From assembly GCA_965153455.1 (NCBI GenBank), contig OZ234499.1, forward strand, positions 2,405,731 through 2,469,730: a stretch of DNA of 64,000 nt, read 5' to 3'. Within the stretch, counting starts at the first letter, position 1; each line of letters begins with the position of its first letter. This document shows positions 22,192 through 33,586 of the stretch, piece by piece. Under the pieces are notes generated by a model. The model was not told the DNA's origin. It saw only the letters and a program-made list of their open reading frames with translations, and ran no database searches. The stretch is from Sphagnum compactum. Lineage: Eukaryota; Bryophyta; Sphagnopsida; Sphagnales. The position numbers and the translations under genes are program-made.

Positions 22192-23054
22192 AGATTGTTT
22201 GTATGTTAATGTTGTTTCTTTTGTTCCATGAAGAGCTTGAATCTTGTTTTATCAATATGCATGGGGTCGTCCTTTGATGATGTTGCCAAGGTTGGGTTGG
22301 CATTGTAGGTGGAAAACCGTTTTGTGTTGTCGGTGGTGCAAAACTCCTTTGTGTTGTCGGTGTTGGTTCATGAAGCCTTTCTTGTCAATGTTCAAAGAGC
22401 CTATTGTCACACCAAACAACTTGTGCAAGGCCTGATTTAATGTTGAAAGGTTTGGCATGGTGAATAACAAGTCTTTCACATCACTTCATAACCCAAATTA
22501 AAATTGACATATAAATGATGCTTCACCCCATGAAATATCACAAGCCAACTATCTAAAATCTGATGCATATATTGCAACTAAACGTGATCCTTGACAAAAA
22601 GATCATATTTTGATGTTAGATGTGTGTTCTTTGTCTGAATTTCCAAAGGTGGCATTGAATCATTTAAAAAATGCTTCAAAGTTGTTGAGCAAAGGTGATT
22701 GATGCTCCAACAAAAGTGCAAACCAAGCAAGGGTGTGCCTAATAACAAAATGCCAATGAGTCTAACTTGGGTTGGGCCAGTTGGATACTGATGAGGATGA
22801 AGTCAGATGACAAGACAACCTAGTTGACAAAACCTTGAAACTTTAAATGTGTACCATCAAACTTGTTAGGTAAGCTAATCTATGGCTCCTTTGGTTGGGG
22901 TTGTATTGTAGAAATGCATCCCAAAGAGGTTGAAATTTGATTGGTTTGGAAATGAACAATACATTCATGAAATGCTTGATTTTCCTATTCAAGATTCCTA
23001 AGGACAACAAGAATTTTCACCATGGACATAACAACTTCTTCCTTTGATACAAAC
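22192..23054 (-). pseudogene. Gag relic
   Basis: On the minus strand a probable start region reads VSKEEVVMSMVKILV near 23040. It is followed by ENQAFHECI, KFDGTHLKFQGFVN and, further on, DLLFTMPNLSTLNQALHKL, in the order expected for chromovirus gag. TAG and TGA stops and small frameshifts interrupt it throughout. Confidence 0.65.
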
Positions 23055-23067
23055 ATGATATCGAAAC
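23054..23067 (-). other. Candidate primer-binding site
   Basis: The minus strand reads GTTTCGATATCATG. This resembles the initiator-tRNA-Met primer site (TGGTATCAGAG) with a few changes. It lies between the gag relic and the right LTR. This is inference from position and partial match. Confidence 0.35.
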
Positions 23068-23784
23068 AAAAGGATAACAAAAATTAAAACAACAAAAATA
23101 GGCTTGATGGGAGTCTATTCAAACTGTCACAAGCACAAAGAAAACTAAAATAACAATATTTCCTAAGGACATGAACAAAGGGAGGCCTAATTTCAAATCC
23201 CAAATCATGAAACAAGAACATGACATGTGTAAGATAAAATTTCAATAAAACTTTATTGCAAGAATAGGAAAAAGAATAAAATAAGGTTGTGACAAAAGAA
23301 TGTACCCAAAACTGGTGTTGAATATCTTAAAAGTAATGGGGAATTCTATCTTTATTTATACCCATTAATCACTTAGTTCAAGGAAGTTTTTCAAGAAACT
23401 TCGAACCTACATGTGGCCCATGTGCACTCATGTGTGGCCCATGTTCACCCATGTGTGAACTATGAATGAATTAAGATTCAAGTAGGAGTGAACTAAGAGG
23501 AAACTAATAGTTAACTATAAATTAACTGGAAATGAATTAAAAGTTAACAAAAAATGGACTGAAAGTGAACTAAAAATAACTAAAAGTGAATTAAAAGTTA
23601 ATTAGAAGTGTACTAAAACTTAACTAAGAATGAACAAAAAGTTAATTGGAAGTGAATTAAAACTTAATTAAAAACTAACTAAGAGTGAATTGAAACCAAG
23701 TTAATAGTTAAATACAAGTTCATTACAAGTCATGGATGAACATTCATGTGAATGAATTCCATAGCATTGGCATCCACGATAATT
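23068..23784 (-). repeat. 5' LTR of the chromovirus
   Basis: The minus strand carries a TATA box, GGGTATAAATAAAG (about 23346-23359). Upstream of it, about 23475-23715 is built from short AT-rich units of near-11-bp period containing TTAACT/TTAATT. The outer end (about 23715-23784) matches the 3' LTR. The inner border is estimated from the candidate primer site. A related LTR occurs at about 49960-50600. Confidence 0.65.
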
Positions 23785-24479
23785 ATATAATATAATGTGA
23801 TAAAATATTGGAATTGATTGAAGTTGAATTTTTCTACACCAATTGGGGGACTTCTTATTACAAGTTGCAAGGTCATAATACATAAAGATGTGCAAATGGA
23901 CTCACCATGTGTTGAACTTATAATGAACAAAATTCATGTTTTCTCCAAAAATTAAAAAAATGGTTAACAATTTAAATAGGTGTTGCAAATCATTTGAATG
24001 TCACACAAAAATTTGATGGACTTTTACATAGGCAAAAAATTGATGAAAACGACAAAGTTCGTCATTGATACATTTTTATGAAATATTAAAAGTTTGTTCA
24101 CAAACATGTAGCCTAGGAGGTATTACATGATCATGTGTCATTTCTTTTTGGAAAAGATGAACATTTTGACAAGTTTATAACTTTACATTTTTTAGCTTGT
24201 AAAAAATACATTGTGAAACATACTTTTAGGGATGAAAAAATTTCATTAAAAGTGATACATTCTAACTTGCAAATACCCAAGTGCCTATTCTTATAATTAG
24301 ATGGTAAAAAGTAACCAAATTTATTTTCTAACATGATTTAGATTTGGTTAAAAAATTGAGGGATCGTAATTGAGTGATTAATGACGAGGTTGAAAGTTAC
24401 ACCATGCCTATTGGTCCTTTCACTTTAAAACCAAAATGTTCATTCATGGTGAATTTCCATAAGGCATTTCATGCATTGC

Positions 24480-24995
24480 TATCTAGTTTAGAGAGCCTGA
24501 GTCCCATATAGGGGGGTGGTTTGGACGTGTTGTACCATTTAAGGCATTTATGTGTTATGTGTTATATGTGTGTTACTGATGGTTGTAGGTGGCAACATAG
24601 GAGCGCATAACAATTGTTAGGATTTTTTTTGTTTTTTACATGTTTATATCCTAGTTATTATAGGTAGACTAGGGAAGTGAACTTGTAATAAGTTCCAATG
24701 TGAATGCAGTTCTAAATACTTCATGTACGAGATATAATCTAAAGTTGTGTGATTTAAAATCATTTTTGGTGATTTGAAAATTTAGAACACACATGGTTTG
24801 TTGTCGTAGGTTTTCTTTGTGTGAATTGCATTGTTTTTTGTGGACTTGGATTCCTATATTGTTGCAAATGAATTTTATTTTTTAATGTGATTTGGATGTA
24901 TTGTACTATTCATGGTATTTCTATGTGTTGTGTTGTATGTGTGTTGATAGGGATGGTTGTAGGCATTGGCATAGGAATGCACAACAAGAAAAAAT
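24480..24995 (+). repeat. Imperfect direct duplication of about 100 bp
   Basis: Segments at about 24515-24615 and 24890-24990 share TTTGGA-GT-TTGTACTATT, TATGTGTT-TGTGTT-TATGTGTGTT, GATGGTTGTAGG and CATAGGA-GC-ACAAC. The second copy opens the possible receptor-kinase relic that follows. Confidence 0.6.
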
Positions 24996-25330
24996 TGCTC
25001 TTGATTATCTTATGGATTTATAAGTCAACTTGGGTGTTATTGATACACCAAATTGTCATCATGGGTGGGATCTTGTATTGCTTGATAATAATTATGGTTT
25101 TGGATTGCAAAAAGAAAGCTTTGGTTGCTGGGAAAAGGAATGAAGAGAAGGAAAGGAACAATTGCAATAGTAATGGCCACAACACCAATCTCCCAACTAT
25201 CTATAGTTTTTCCATTTCTCATACCTATATGTCTTCTTCAAGCATGTACTTGAACTTTTCTAAATGGAAAGTTGACATGGAAGAGCTTGCCACCATGTGA
25301 AATTTCAGTTTACCCATTAACAACTTTTGT
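24887..25330 (+). pseudogene. Possible receptor-like kinase membrane/juxtamembrane relic
   Basis: A 137-codon frame contains a hydrophobic segment (GGILYCLIIIMVL, about residues 60-72). A basic stop-transfer stretch (DCKKKALVAGKRNEEKE) follows, then a polar linker, then KWKVDMEELATM. Directly after the stop codon the same frame reads NFSLP. The EELAT-x-x-NFS pattern is typical of the juxtamembrane-to-kinase border of plant receptor-like kinases. No kinase domain follows. If correct it is a broken fragment; a chance frame remains possible. Confidence 0.35.
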
Positions 25331-26283
25331 AATACACTTCTTGTGTTATTTCTTTCTATCTCATGGCTTCTTCTCAAAATGCTTATGCACAATTAACTAA
25401 ATTTGTGACTTGATTATAGTGATATATTTTGAAGCAAATTGAAAAAGCGAAGGTTTGAACTGAGCTAAATGTGTGCTCCTATGATTTAGTGGGCTTTATC
25501 CTATAGTTGCAATGGGACACGACAATCGTGCAACAACTTAAGCCCGCCTACAACTTGCAAACTCCTTAACAACTCCATATCGATGATTGATGTTGTGTGA
25601 TAATTATTTCTCAAGAGGGCAAAGCCAGAATTGTTTTTCGGGGAGAGCCTATGATGTTGGATTTCAAGAGAATTGAATCATTCACCTATTGTAGACACTA
25701 AACAATTTTTAACTACTAAACTACCACAATGATCTTGAAAGATACGAAAAGACTTGACATAAATATATAGTCAAATTTTGAAATATTCACAATGGGAGTT
25801 GTTGGACTCCATTTTTAAAATAATAATAATAAAAATCAGCAAGAGTTGTCTATTATGAGTCGAAGGTATTGTAATTCAAACAATGAAGATTTTTTTTGGC
25901 ACCAATATTTCACTATGAACTACATCTAGATTCGACAGGGCAAATTTTCAGAAGAAAAAAAAATCATTGCCTGAGGCGAGTGACACTGATGATGAAGGAA
26001 GTAATCAGAGCGCGACCACCAGACAGATCCAAACTGGTGGACTTGATGATGATGATCACGATTTCCTGCTCTCATGGTTGAGAAACATATTTGAAGCCAG
26101 CTGTTGCAGTTTTGCATGGAGAAGTTTTGATGGAGGAACACGACACAGTTTGCTTTGAATGCTCTCCCAATAAATCATCAATCACTTGTGCACTGACCAC
26201 AAGCATTGAAGCCACTTATTACAAAGCCCGCGCGATATAAAACTCACACTAAATTACTCAATAAATTGCTCATGGTTTCTTTT

Positions 26284-26785
26284 CAGGATTTTGTGATGTA
26301 AAGTCAAAGTGGCGATCATCCAAAACATAATAATTTAGCCAAATTTAGTTACACACATACTATAGAAAAACAAGGGGGGTGTGTCACACTTTGGAGTTGC
26401 CATTTGCCTTAAAAAGTATCTTAAGGCAAAAGAAGAATTTATGGAAACTCAAATATATTTCACCATGCAAAAATATAATCATCAAAAAAAAAAGTCCCTC
26501 TAAAAGAAACCAAAATCCTTCAAGATATTATTATAACTCTATAATCTATCTAACTAATCTCAAGTTTCAACACACCTTAGCCAAAATATATCATCTTTCA
26601 AAAATCCTCATATAATAAAAATAGACCTATTATTTATTACCTAGTAGGGGCCAAAATCCCTTAAGCTACTACACTCTATAATGAATCTAAATGCAATTTT
26701 CTTGCCTACCAAGGCAAGGCCGAAAAACAGAATCCTTCTATGTTCTTGGCTACCTACTAGAACTTATCATTAAAATCTGGTGATT
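26284..26785 (-). repeat. Repeat R2, inverted copy split by an R1 insertion
   Basis: The two halves of an R2 copy lie at about 26730-26785 and 26284-26364 on the minus strand. They align to 27478-27530 and to the later half of the other R2 copies. R1 occupies the gap. The order of events is therefore R2 first, then R1. Confidence 0.8.
26373..26721 (-). mobile_element. R1 element with 8-bp target-site duplication
   Basis: A 349-bp segment matching 3265-3605 in reverse orientation is bounded on both sides by GAAAAACA (26365-26372 and 26722-26729). An 8-bp duplication fits hAT-like or some MULE-like DNA transposons. Its outer ends (AGGGGGGTGTG and GGCCTTGCC, read inward) do not form a good inverted repeat, so the superfamily is unassigned. 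It has no coding capacity. Confidence 0.8.
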
Positions 26786-27096
26786 CTGAATTTTTTTTCC
26801 TTCAAAATCTGGTGAATTTGGGTCATTTTTTTCCATGAAAAATCCTTTGTATATAGGTCAAAGTCATATTTTCCTTTGAAATCTGGTGAATTTGGGTCAT
26901 TTTTTTGCCATGAAAAATCCTTTGTATATAGGTCAAAATCATATTTTCCTTTGAAATCTGGTGAATTTGGGTCATTTTTTTCCATGAAAAATCCTTTGTA
27001 TATAGGTCAAAATCATATTTTCCTTTGAAATCTGGTGAATTTGGGTCATTTTTTTGCCATGAAAAATCCTTTGTATATAGGTCAAAATCATATTTT
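26773..27096. repeat. 75-bp tandem array with alternating variants
   Basis: One partial unit and four full units start near 26773, 26804, 26879, 26954 and 27028. The unit includes AATCTGGTGAATTTGGGTCA, CCATGAAAAATCCTTTG and TATATAGGTCAAA. Units alternate between T-run+CC and T-run+GCC, giving a two-unit higher-order period of about 149 bp. A minus-strand open frame across it is only the repeat read in one frame. Confidence 0.9.
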
Positions 27097-27477
27097 CAGG
27101 TCCACATTTGGCAAAAATTCACCAGTAAAAGAAATTGGGTGTCAATAACTCTTTAAAATGAGAGCATTTTAGGCACTCTTTTCCAACCCTTTGTTGGTTC
27201 TGCCCAGAGGCTGAAAAGTTTAACTTAATTTTAAAAAAAATAAAATTCACATAAGTGTAAGATTATGGTGCTAAAAAATTAGCTCAAATTTGGAGCCAAT
27301 GTCTGGGAGACAACTGGAGACCTATATGTATTCTTTAAACTGTATTTTTACTCAAATTCATTTTGCATTCAAATTACCTTTAACTGTGATTAGCCATTTT
27401 GTTGTGTGAAAAATAAAAATTTTATAAAGGAATATTCTGTCACTTATTTCCTTTTAATTTTCTTTTCTTTTTTGAAT

Positions 27478-27620
27478 GGCCAGATTTTAATGATAAGTTC
27501 TAGTAGGTAGCCAAGAATATAGAAAGATCTGTATTCATTTCACTTTAATTATCTGGTATATAGCCAAATTTGGCTAATTTGTTTTCTAGATGATTGCCAA
27601 TTGTTTTGTTTGATCCATAA
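27478..27620 (+). repeat. Dispersed repeat R2, copy 4
   Basis: It begins CAGATTTTAATGATAAGTTC and continues AGTAGGTAGCCAAGAATATA, TATAGCCAAATTTGGCTAA and GATGATTGCCAATTG. The first 50 bases are nearly identical to the reverse complement of 26736-26785. This copy and the split copy therefore flank the 75-bp array as inverted repeats. Confidence 0.8.
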
Positions 27621-28107
27621 AGGATGGAGCCCTTTAGGCAAATGAGCTGCTTTGTTTTTTTTGGAGCTATTTTTCAACAAGTTCAAACTCCAAACATTTG
27701 GTTCTTCCTGCCCGGTGTGTTCAATCTACTACCCATAACTGTTGAATTTTACTACCGGGCAGATAAAGGCAAACCTTGGCACACCCAAAAACTCATTCCA
27801 ATACTTAGTTCTAAAATGCACAGAATTTCACACATTGGAGGTGAAAATGTTTTGATACAAAAAATTAAATAAATAAATAAATAAATAAAAATAATAATTT
27901 AGGGATTTGTTTTCTCACTACAGACTGGTTTTTTCTTTTCTCTCACCAAAGTCTAGGCAGCCTCATCCAAACTTTCATGGACACCAATGACACACATGCC
28001 CAATTGGAAGACCCAAATCATGAAACCCTAGGAAAATGTGTGTGCTAATGTGGTGGCTCCCAAAGTACCATGGAAATGAAAATGCTTGCAATTTTTTCCA
28101 CTTCTTT

Positions 28108-28326
28108 CAAGTTTGACTCCATGTCTTGCATGCTAATACACCCATACTCATAACCCTATATGCAAGTTTGATTCCATGTCTTGCATTCTAGTACACCCAT
28201 ATTTATAACCCTATATGCAAGTTTGACTCCATGTCTTGCATTCTAATGCACCCATATTATAACCCTGTATGCAGGTTTGGCTCCATGTCTTGCATTCTAA
28301 TACACCCATACTTATAACCCTATATG
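28108..28326. repeat. 55-bp tandem repeat, 4 copies
   Basis: Units start at 28108, 28163, 28218 and 28272 (55, 55, 54 and 55 bp). Each contains GTTTGACTCCATGTCTTGCA, TACACCCATA and TAACCCTATATG. Identity between units is over 90%, so the expansion is recent. Confidence 0.95.
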
Positions 28327-31300
28327 CAATTCTGAAATTCATATCTACCTACATGACAAAGAGGAGTCACAATGTTGAAGTGTGGGATTCAAACCCATCT
28401 TTCTACCCAATGTGCAAAAACATACTTTTCTTGCTACATAGTTAGAAACTAGAAATGCACTTTGCTTGCTTGCAAGTCGTTATGTAGCACGAAACCCATG
28501 TAGGCCCCTAATTTTCATTATGATCATGCTACGCATGTACCACAAACAATTTAAATGACCAACAAGAAGTTTGAATCCATGTTTTCTAGCATTCTCTTTA
28601 TAAATGACGATGGCACTAATTCATCGAAAATGTTTTATACAACTAAATAAATTTAAATTTATCTTTGACTTATACCATGGAATGTCTTTTTCATATTGAA
28701 ACAACATGATTCAACAAACAAAGTAATTTTTTTCCACTTGAACATATTAGGATGAATAGTTTAACTAACCCACACATCTTCTGTGTTGAAAGCAAGTAAA
28801 CGAGTTTATAATCCACCAAACAATAGCCACAATGTGCAGCCATGAAGGAGAAAATGACCTTTCTTCTTTCCTGAACATGCAACAAAGATGGCCATTCAAT
28901 TTGACACCCAACAATTCATCGAACATGTTCAAGTTTGTAAAAAATTGTGGTCACCACATAACTGTGATGTAACACATACCCAAGATAGTTGTCATTATGA
29001 GATCTATGACAATTTTGCTATCCCCTTAGGTTGCATCTCCTTTAGCCCTCATCTCACATCAATTTGCATTGGATCCAATTCTATTTCAAGATAAAACAAT
29101 ATTTTCATATTCATCTTAACATCAATTCACAATTTAAATTCAACTTGGAGCTTTGCATTCCTTCCCATGGTAAAGTTGAAGGTATAAACATATGTCCAAC
29201 ATGAAATTTCCAAAGCCCATAACCTTATAGCAATTTTGTTGGCTTAAGTTTTGTGGCATAGTAGATATACATTCAACACCCCATTGTCACCATCAAGGGT
29301 TTCATTAGCATGTACTTGTTAAACTAAAGGTATATGAATTCAAGGTTAGACAAAGGCAAAACCCAAACAAAAGAATGGAAACAAAGACTTCCATACATAA
29401 ACGAAGGTATGTGAACTCAAGGTTAAACAAAGGCAAAAACCAAAAAAAGAAAGGTAGCAAGACTTTCATATGGTAAGTGATACCATGCTTGGTTTGACAA
29501 ATGTTTTGAAGAATTGTTTTGTTAGAACAAGCAACCATTAACCCTTAAATGTCCAACCGCCTCTAAGGTCCACAAATAGGTTCACATGCGAAAATTCATT
29601 TCCTGACATTTCAAGGAATCCAATTGTAAGGTCTTGTAACACTCGATGTGTGAAACATTTTGACAAAATTTGAATTTCAAATTAGATGCAATGCATTGGA
29701 AGAGATGAAACTTTGATCAAAGTACATGGTGGAAGCATGACAAAATAGACCCAAAAACAAGGAATTCTATTTTTATCATGTATCATGCATATAAAAACAA
29801 TACAATAACATTGAAATGTGTGAAAGTAAAATATAAAACCCTCCATGCCCTCTTTTAAACTTATAAAAATCAATTAAAAAAAACTAGGGGCAAATGAGTT
29901 TAAAAAGTAAACAAAAAAAATCTTAAAAAGATAATATTAAATAACAAGTAGGTCATGGTAGTGAGAGGTGGGTTAAGGCTACCACTTGACTCAAGATGGA
30001 GGACACTCACAACTTTTAAAGTGTAATCAAGATTCATTGTCAAAAAAAATATGACATAAATAAAAAGTGAAGGACCTTTTGAACCTTTCATGCACTAAGA
30101 AATCATTGGCTTCTTTGTGCATCCCTTCATTTATAAGAGGAGAAATTGATTATTGATGCAAACATTAGTAACTCATGTGCAACCTTCAAAGCTACAAATC
30201 CTCATGCAAATTCAATTAAAGAATAAGTTGATGTATTCACATGTGGGATCAACAATGATAAAATTGGGTAGATTGCCAACACCATTTGTGGAAAAGATGA
30301 TGTTAACTTAGTGACAAGATGAATGAAATGTAGCTAGACATAATGCTTGCAATTTTTTTTGTACCATGTGGAAGCTGAAATTGCATGTAATGGATGTAAA
30401 TGCATCATGTATCCTTGTGTATTTGTTGCCATGAACACGATGTAAAAAGGTGGATACCCAGTGGATCAGGGGGTTACATGTACATACACATTGAGGGAGG
30501 CTTGTGATTCAAGGATGGGGGAATTTTATCCTAGTTCAAAATGTGGTGCAAGAAATTGCATAAGACAATAAAAACATAGGGATGACAAGGTGAAAACACA
30601 TTGTAATGAACCAATTATGTTGCATGAAAAGTCCATAACTTTTGCAATCCCTTTGTGTTATCCCTCTCATGATTCCCAGCCCTAACCTTATACTCATATT
30701 TGAACAACATAATGTCTTTTTAAATGGTTCAATCACTTTGATTTATAACTTATTGTTTCCCTATATAATATACTAGAATGGTTAATATCAATGTGATTTT
30801 TTTCTCACTTAATCAATTAATTAGTTAAAAATTTGTAATTATGTCTAAATTGAAAAATTATTAGGTGTTATCATGCTTTAGAATATGTTGAATTAGGTCA
30901 TTGGTTTCATGTTGATAGTAGAAACATATTGTTCATATATAATTTCTTATAATTCTTGATTTTTACGTCCATTATGGACTTTCTAAAGTATTTAACTTTA
31001 GATTGTGCATTTGATTGTCTTTAAAAATATCAAATATTGATCTGAATATTATATACAATATGTTTCATCAACTCATGTGATTGAAATTTTCAAAAATCTC
31101 TTTTCCATTGAAAACGAAGTCAAGACAATTTGTTACAAGACATATATGTAGATTTAAGAATCCAAATACACTATGTAGCCATATTTTAATTGTAGAAATG
31201 TAGTATACATTACACTACAAATATAAACCATCACACCTTTTTGAGTTGACACCACAAAATATTCAATGCAATTATCATATAACCTTTGATTAGATTTCAT

Positions 31301-32762
31301 TACTTGTAGAAACAATGCATGTGATGTCCAGTTTGGTCTAGTGCACCATGCTTTCACATGACAAGTTGACACTATGAGTCATGCATGTGCACCATGACAT
31401 GAACATTATTGCAACCCTTGCCTAAGTAAGCTCATGATTAAGGTTGAGACATGCCAAGAAAAGGGATATGAGGAGGATCCATAATGCAAGGTGAACTATT
31501 GAGAGTGCAACATACTCCCACCTAAAATGGGAAGCCTCTAAAAGGCAAGGGGAGGCAACCCTTGATTCTTGGGATGAACTATCACTTTAGGAATTAGGAC
31601 TACCCAAAAGTCCATAAGATTCAAAATGCAATTTGAGGGATCTAATCACACTTCTAGATCACGTGAATTTTAGCTCTTTGAAAGATAATTGATAAGAGCT
31701 ACAAGAATACGGGGGCTTTTTTTTCCCCCAAAACATATGTGTTTTGAGGGAGTTATGATGCACCTTAAGATTTGGTAGACATAATAATGTCCTAGTTTTG
31801 GTAGTTATATATTGGGAGTTTTAAGAAAAATGTCAATTTTAAATGTGGGTGCCATGAAGAGTTGTAGAGTTATACTATAGGAAGGAAGGTGTTTTTTGTT
31901 TTTAGGGTGTCAGATGTGGTGAATCTGATGTGAGTCCATGAACCAAAATTGATTCCAATTACATTAACCACATTTTTTTGTTCAATTTGTGCAATTGATG
32001 TGATCGAAAGGAAGGTGTTCATGAGTAGCATTGCCTTGTCCTAATATTCTTGGAGCTCCAACATTTCCTTCTTGTACGAGTGCGAAGAGCTAAGGAATGT
32101 GTCTCAAATTTCAAGTATTCCATTATAATCTGAGATTTGAGAATTACCATCATTTGAATAAAAAAAACAATAGAATGGCATTAACATGGGTGAAAATATG
32201 GTCAAAAATACCATCCATGCCTTTTATTGAGCTTATAAGAACCCCATGTCCAAAACATTACAAATAAATGAACCCAATGAATAGATAAAATGTATTAAGA
32301 ATATTGATGGCAAATTTGTGTTTGAACATTTATTTTAATATACTAAATACTCAATGAAATATATATATATTAGGTTTGAATATAAAGATTTTTCAAACTC
32401 CAATGGTAAATTAAATATTCTATTTTTGATTTGTTAATACATACTTAATAGAAGTTCACACTTTTTTTAAAAACATTCACATTTATTTACATTTAAACAC
32501 TTTTAAATCCTTATTGAAACAATGTGATATTTGAAAATTAATGCACATGTATGAAGATGTGTTTCATCTTTTGATCATTCACTTAAAAACATTCAAAATA
32601 CAACCATTTTATGATGGGATTTGCTATTATTTTACATCTAAACTTGACAAGGTAAATTTCATTCTCTACTTTATTGTGCTTCCACCCACCAAGGAAATGC
32701 AAGAATACATAAGAGAGAGTTAGACATAATAACAAGTATGATGAGCATTGCATGAAGCAATG
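28327..32762. other. Intergenic AT-rich DNA with a short tandem duplication
   Basis: Units of about 80 bp at about 29321-29401 and 29402-29475 share GGTATATGAATTCAAGGTT/GGTATGTGAACTCAAGGTT and ACAAAGGCAAAA. Otherwise I see no gene, RNA gene or structured element. Confidence 0.55.
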
Positions 32763-32969
32763 AATTAAGATCCCCAAAGGCCACGCTAACATTACCCAAC
32801 CTAGAAACTAAATCTACATGTGGTGAAGTTTTTCATTGAAAGACAACATGAGGAAGAAATCAAATCCAATTAAGATTCCCAAAGGCCACGTAACATTACC
32901 CAACCTAGAAACTAAATCTTCATGTGAAGTTTTTCATTGAAAGACAACATGAGGAAGAAATCAAATCCT
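32763..32969. repeat. 105-bp tandem duplication
   Basis: Two copies start at 32763 and 32868. They share CCCAAAGGCCACG, AACATTACCCAACCTAGAAA, GAAGTTTTTCATTGAAAGAC and AACATGAGGAAGAAATCAAA with only a few small indels. The duplication is recent. Confidence 0.95.
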
Positions 32970-33360
32970 CACAGATGGAAATGGCTGAAAGCTCTTCGTA
33001 AATAAAAGACACTACCTACCAGAATGTAAGAAAGATTTTATGTCAAAATGTAATTGCCATGGTAGCAACAAGCACGGTATCAAGTACATATATCTATCTC
33101 CACTAAGGCCTGTGTGTGCTTGGTGGGGATATCCAGGGACCCGTCCTAGGTAATTGATAGGAGCTGGCAGGCTGCCTTGGCTTTGGCGCTTCCAGGTTTA
33201 AAAAGATGTGCCACATTGTGACAGATGCTCTCTTCCTGGAGCAAACAATAATCTGGAATTTATGCAACCCCAGCAATGAACCTACGATTTCTCCACTCTA
33301 CCCGTTTATATTTGGACTCTTCATGGACCTAAACTACAACAAGCATTGAGTGATGACTGC

Positions 33361-33482
33361 CTGCTTTTACAAATAACCTACCCAGTCCCCCCCCTACAAG
33401 TTCCCAAATGAAGTGCACACCTGCTTTTACCAGTAATCTACCCAGTCCCCCCTACAAGATCCCAGATGAAGTGCACACACCT
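33361..33482. repeat. 60-bp tandem duplication in the reductase 3' flank
   Basis: Copies at about 33361-33419 and 33420-33482 share CTGCTTTTAC, CTACCCAGTCCCCCC, CTACAAG and TGAAGTGCACAC. They lie 100-225 bp past the reductase stop on the minus strand, probably in its 3' UTR. Confidence 0.9.
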
Positions 33483-33586
33483 GCTTTGCATCGTGTCCAC
33501 CTCCAGCTTTACTTGCACTGGTAGCTTTCAGAAGCTTTCATCTACACTTGACCCCTGCTTTGACATTTAACTTCTTGATAGTCTCT

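Larger units (their letters stand above)
14286..23784 (-). mobile_element. Decayed Ty3/gypsy chromovirus, minus strand
   Basis: Reading the minus strand from 23784 to 14286, the parts appear in canonical order. They are the 5' LTR, a gag relic, zinc-knuckle remnant, aspartic protease, reverse transcriptase, RNase H tail, integrase, C-terminal chromodomain, polypurine tract and 3' LTR. LTR homology is visible between 14286-14472 and about 23480-23784, including ATTCATGTGAATGAA and ATTGGCATC. Pol is full of stops and frameshifts. About 4.6 kb of unrelated DNA (about 16255-20847) replaces the RT catalytic region and the first half of RNase H. Integrase followed by a chromodomain identifies the chromovirus lineage. 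It is an inactive relic. Confidence 0.9.

Noticed and set aside
26770-26985. Minus-strand frame with a 25-residue repeat
   Set aside because: The 75-bp tandem unit is a multiple of three and simply lacks stops in this frame. A length change in the third unit shifts the frame.
28381-28440. Minus-strand GGTTTGAATCCC as a tRNA B box
   Set aside because: No matching A box or acceptor stem was found at the correct distance, so it is not called as a tRNA or SINE.
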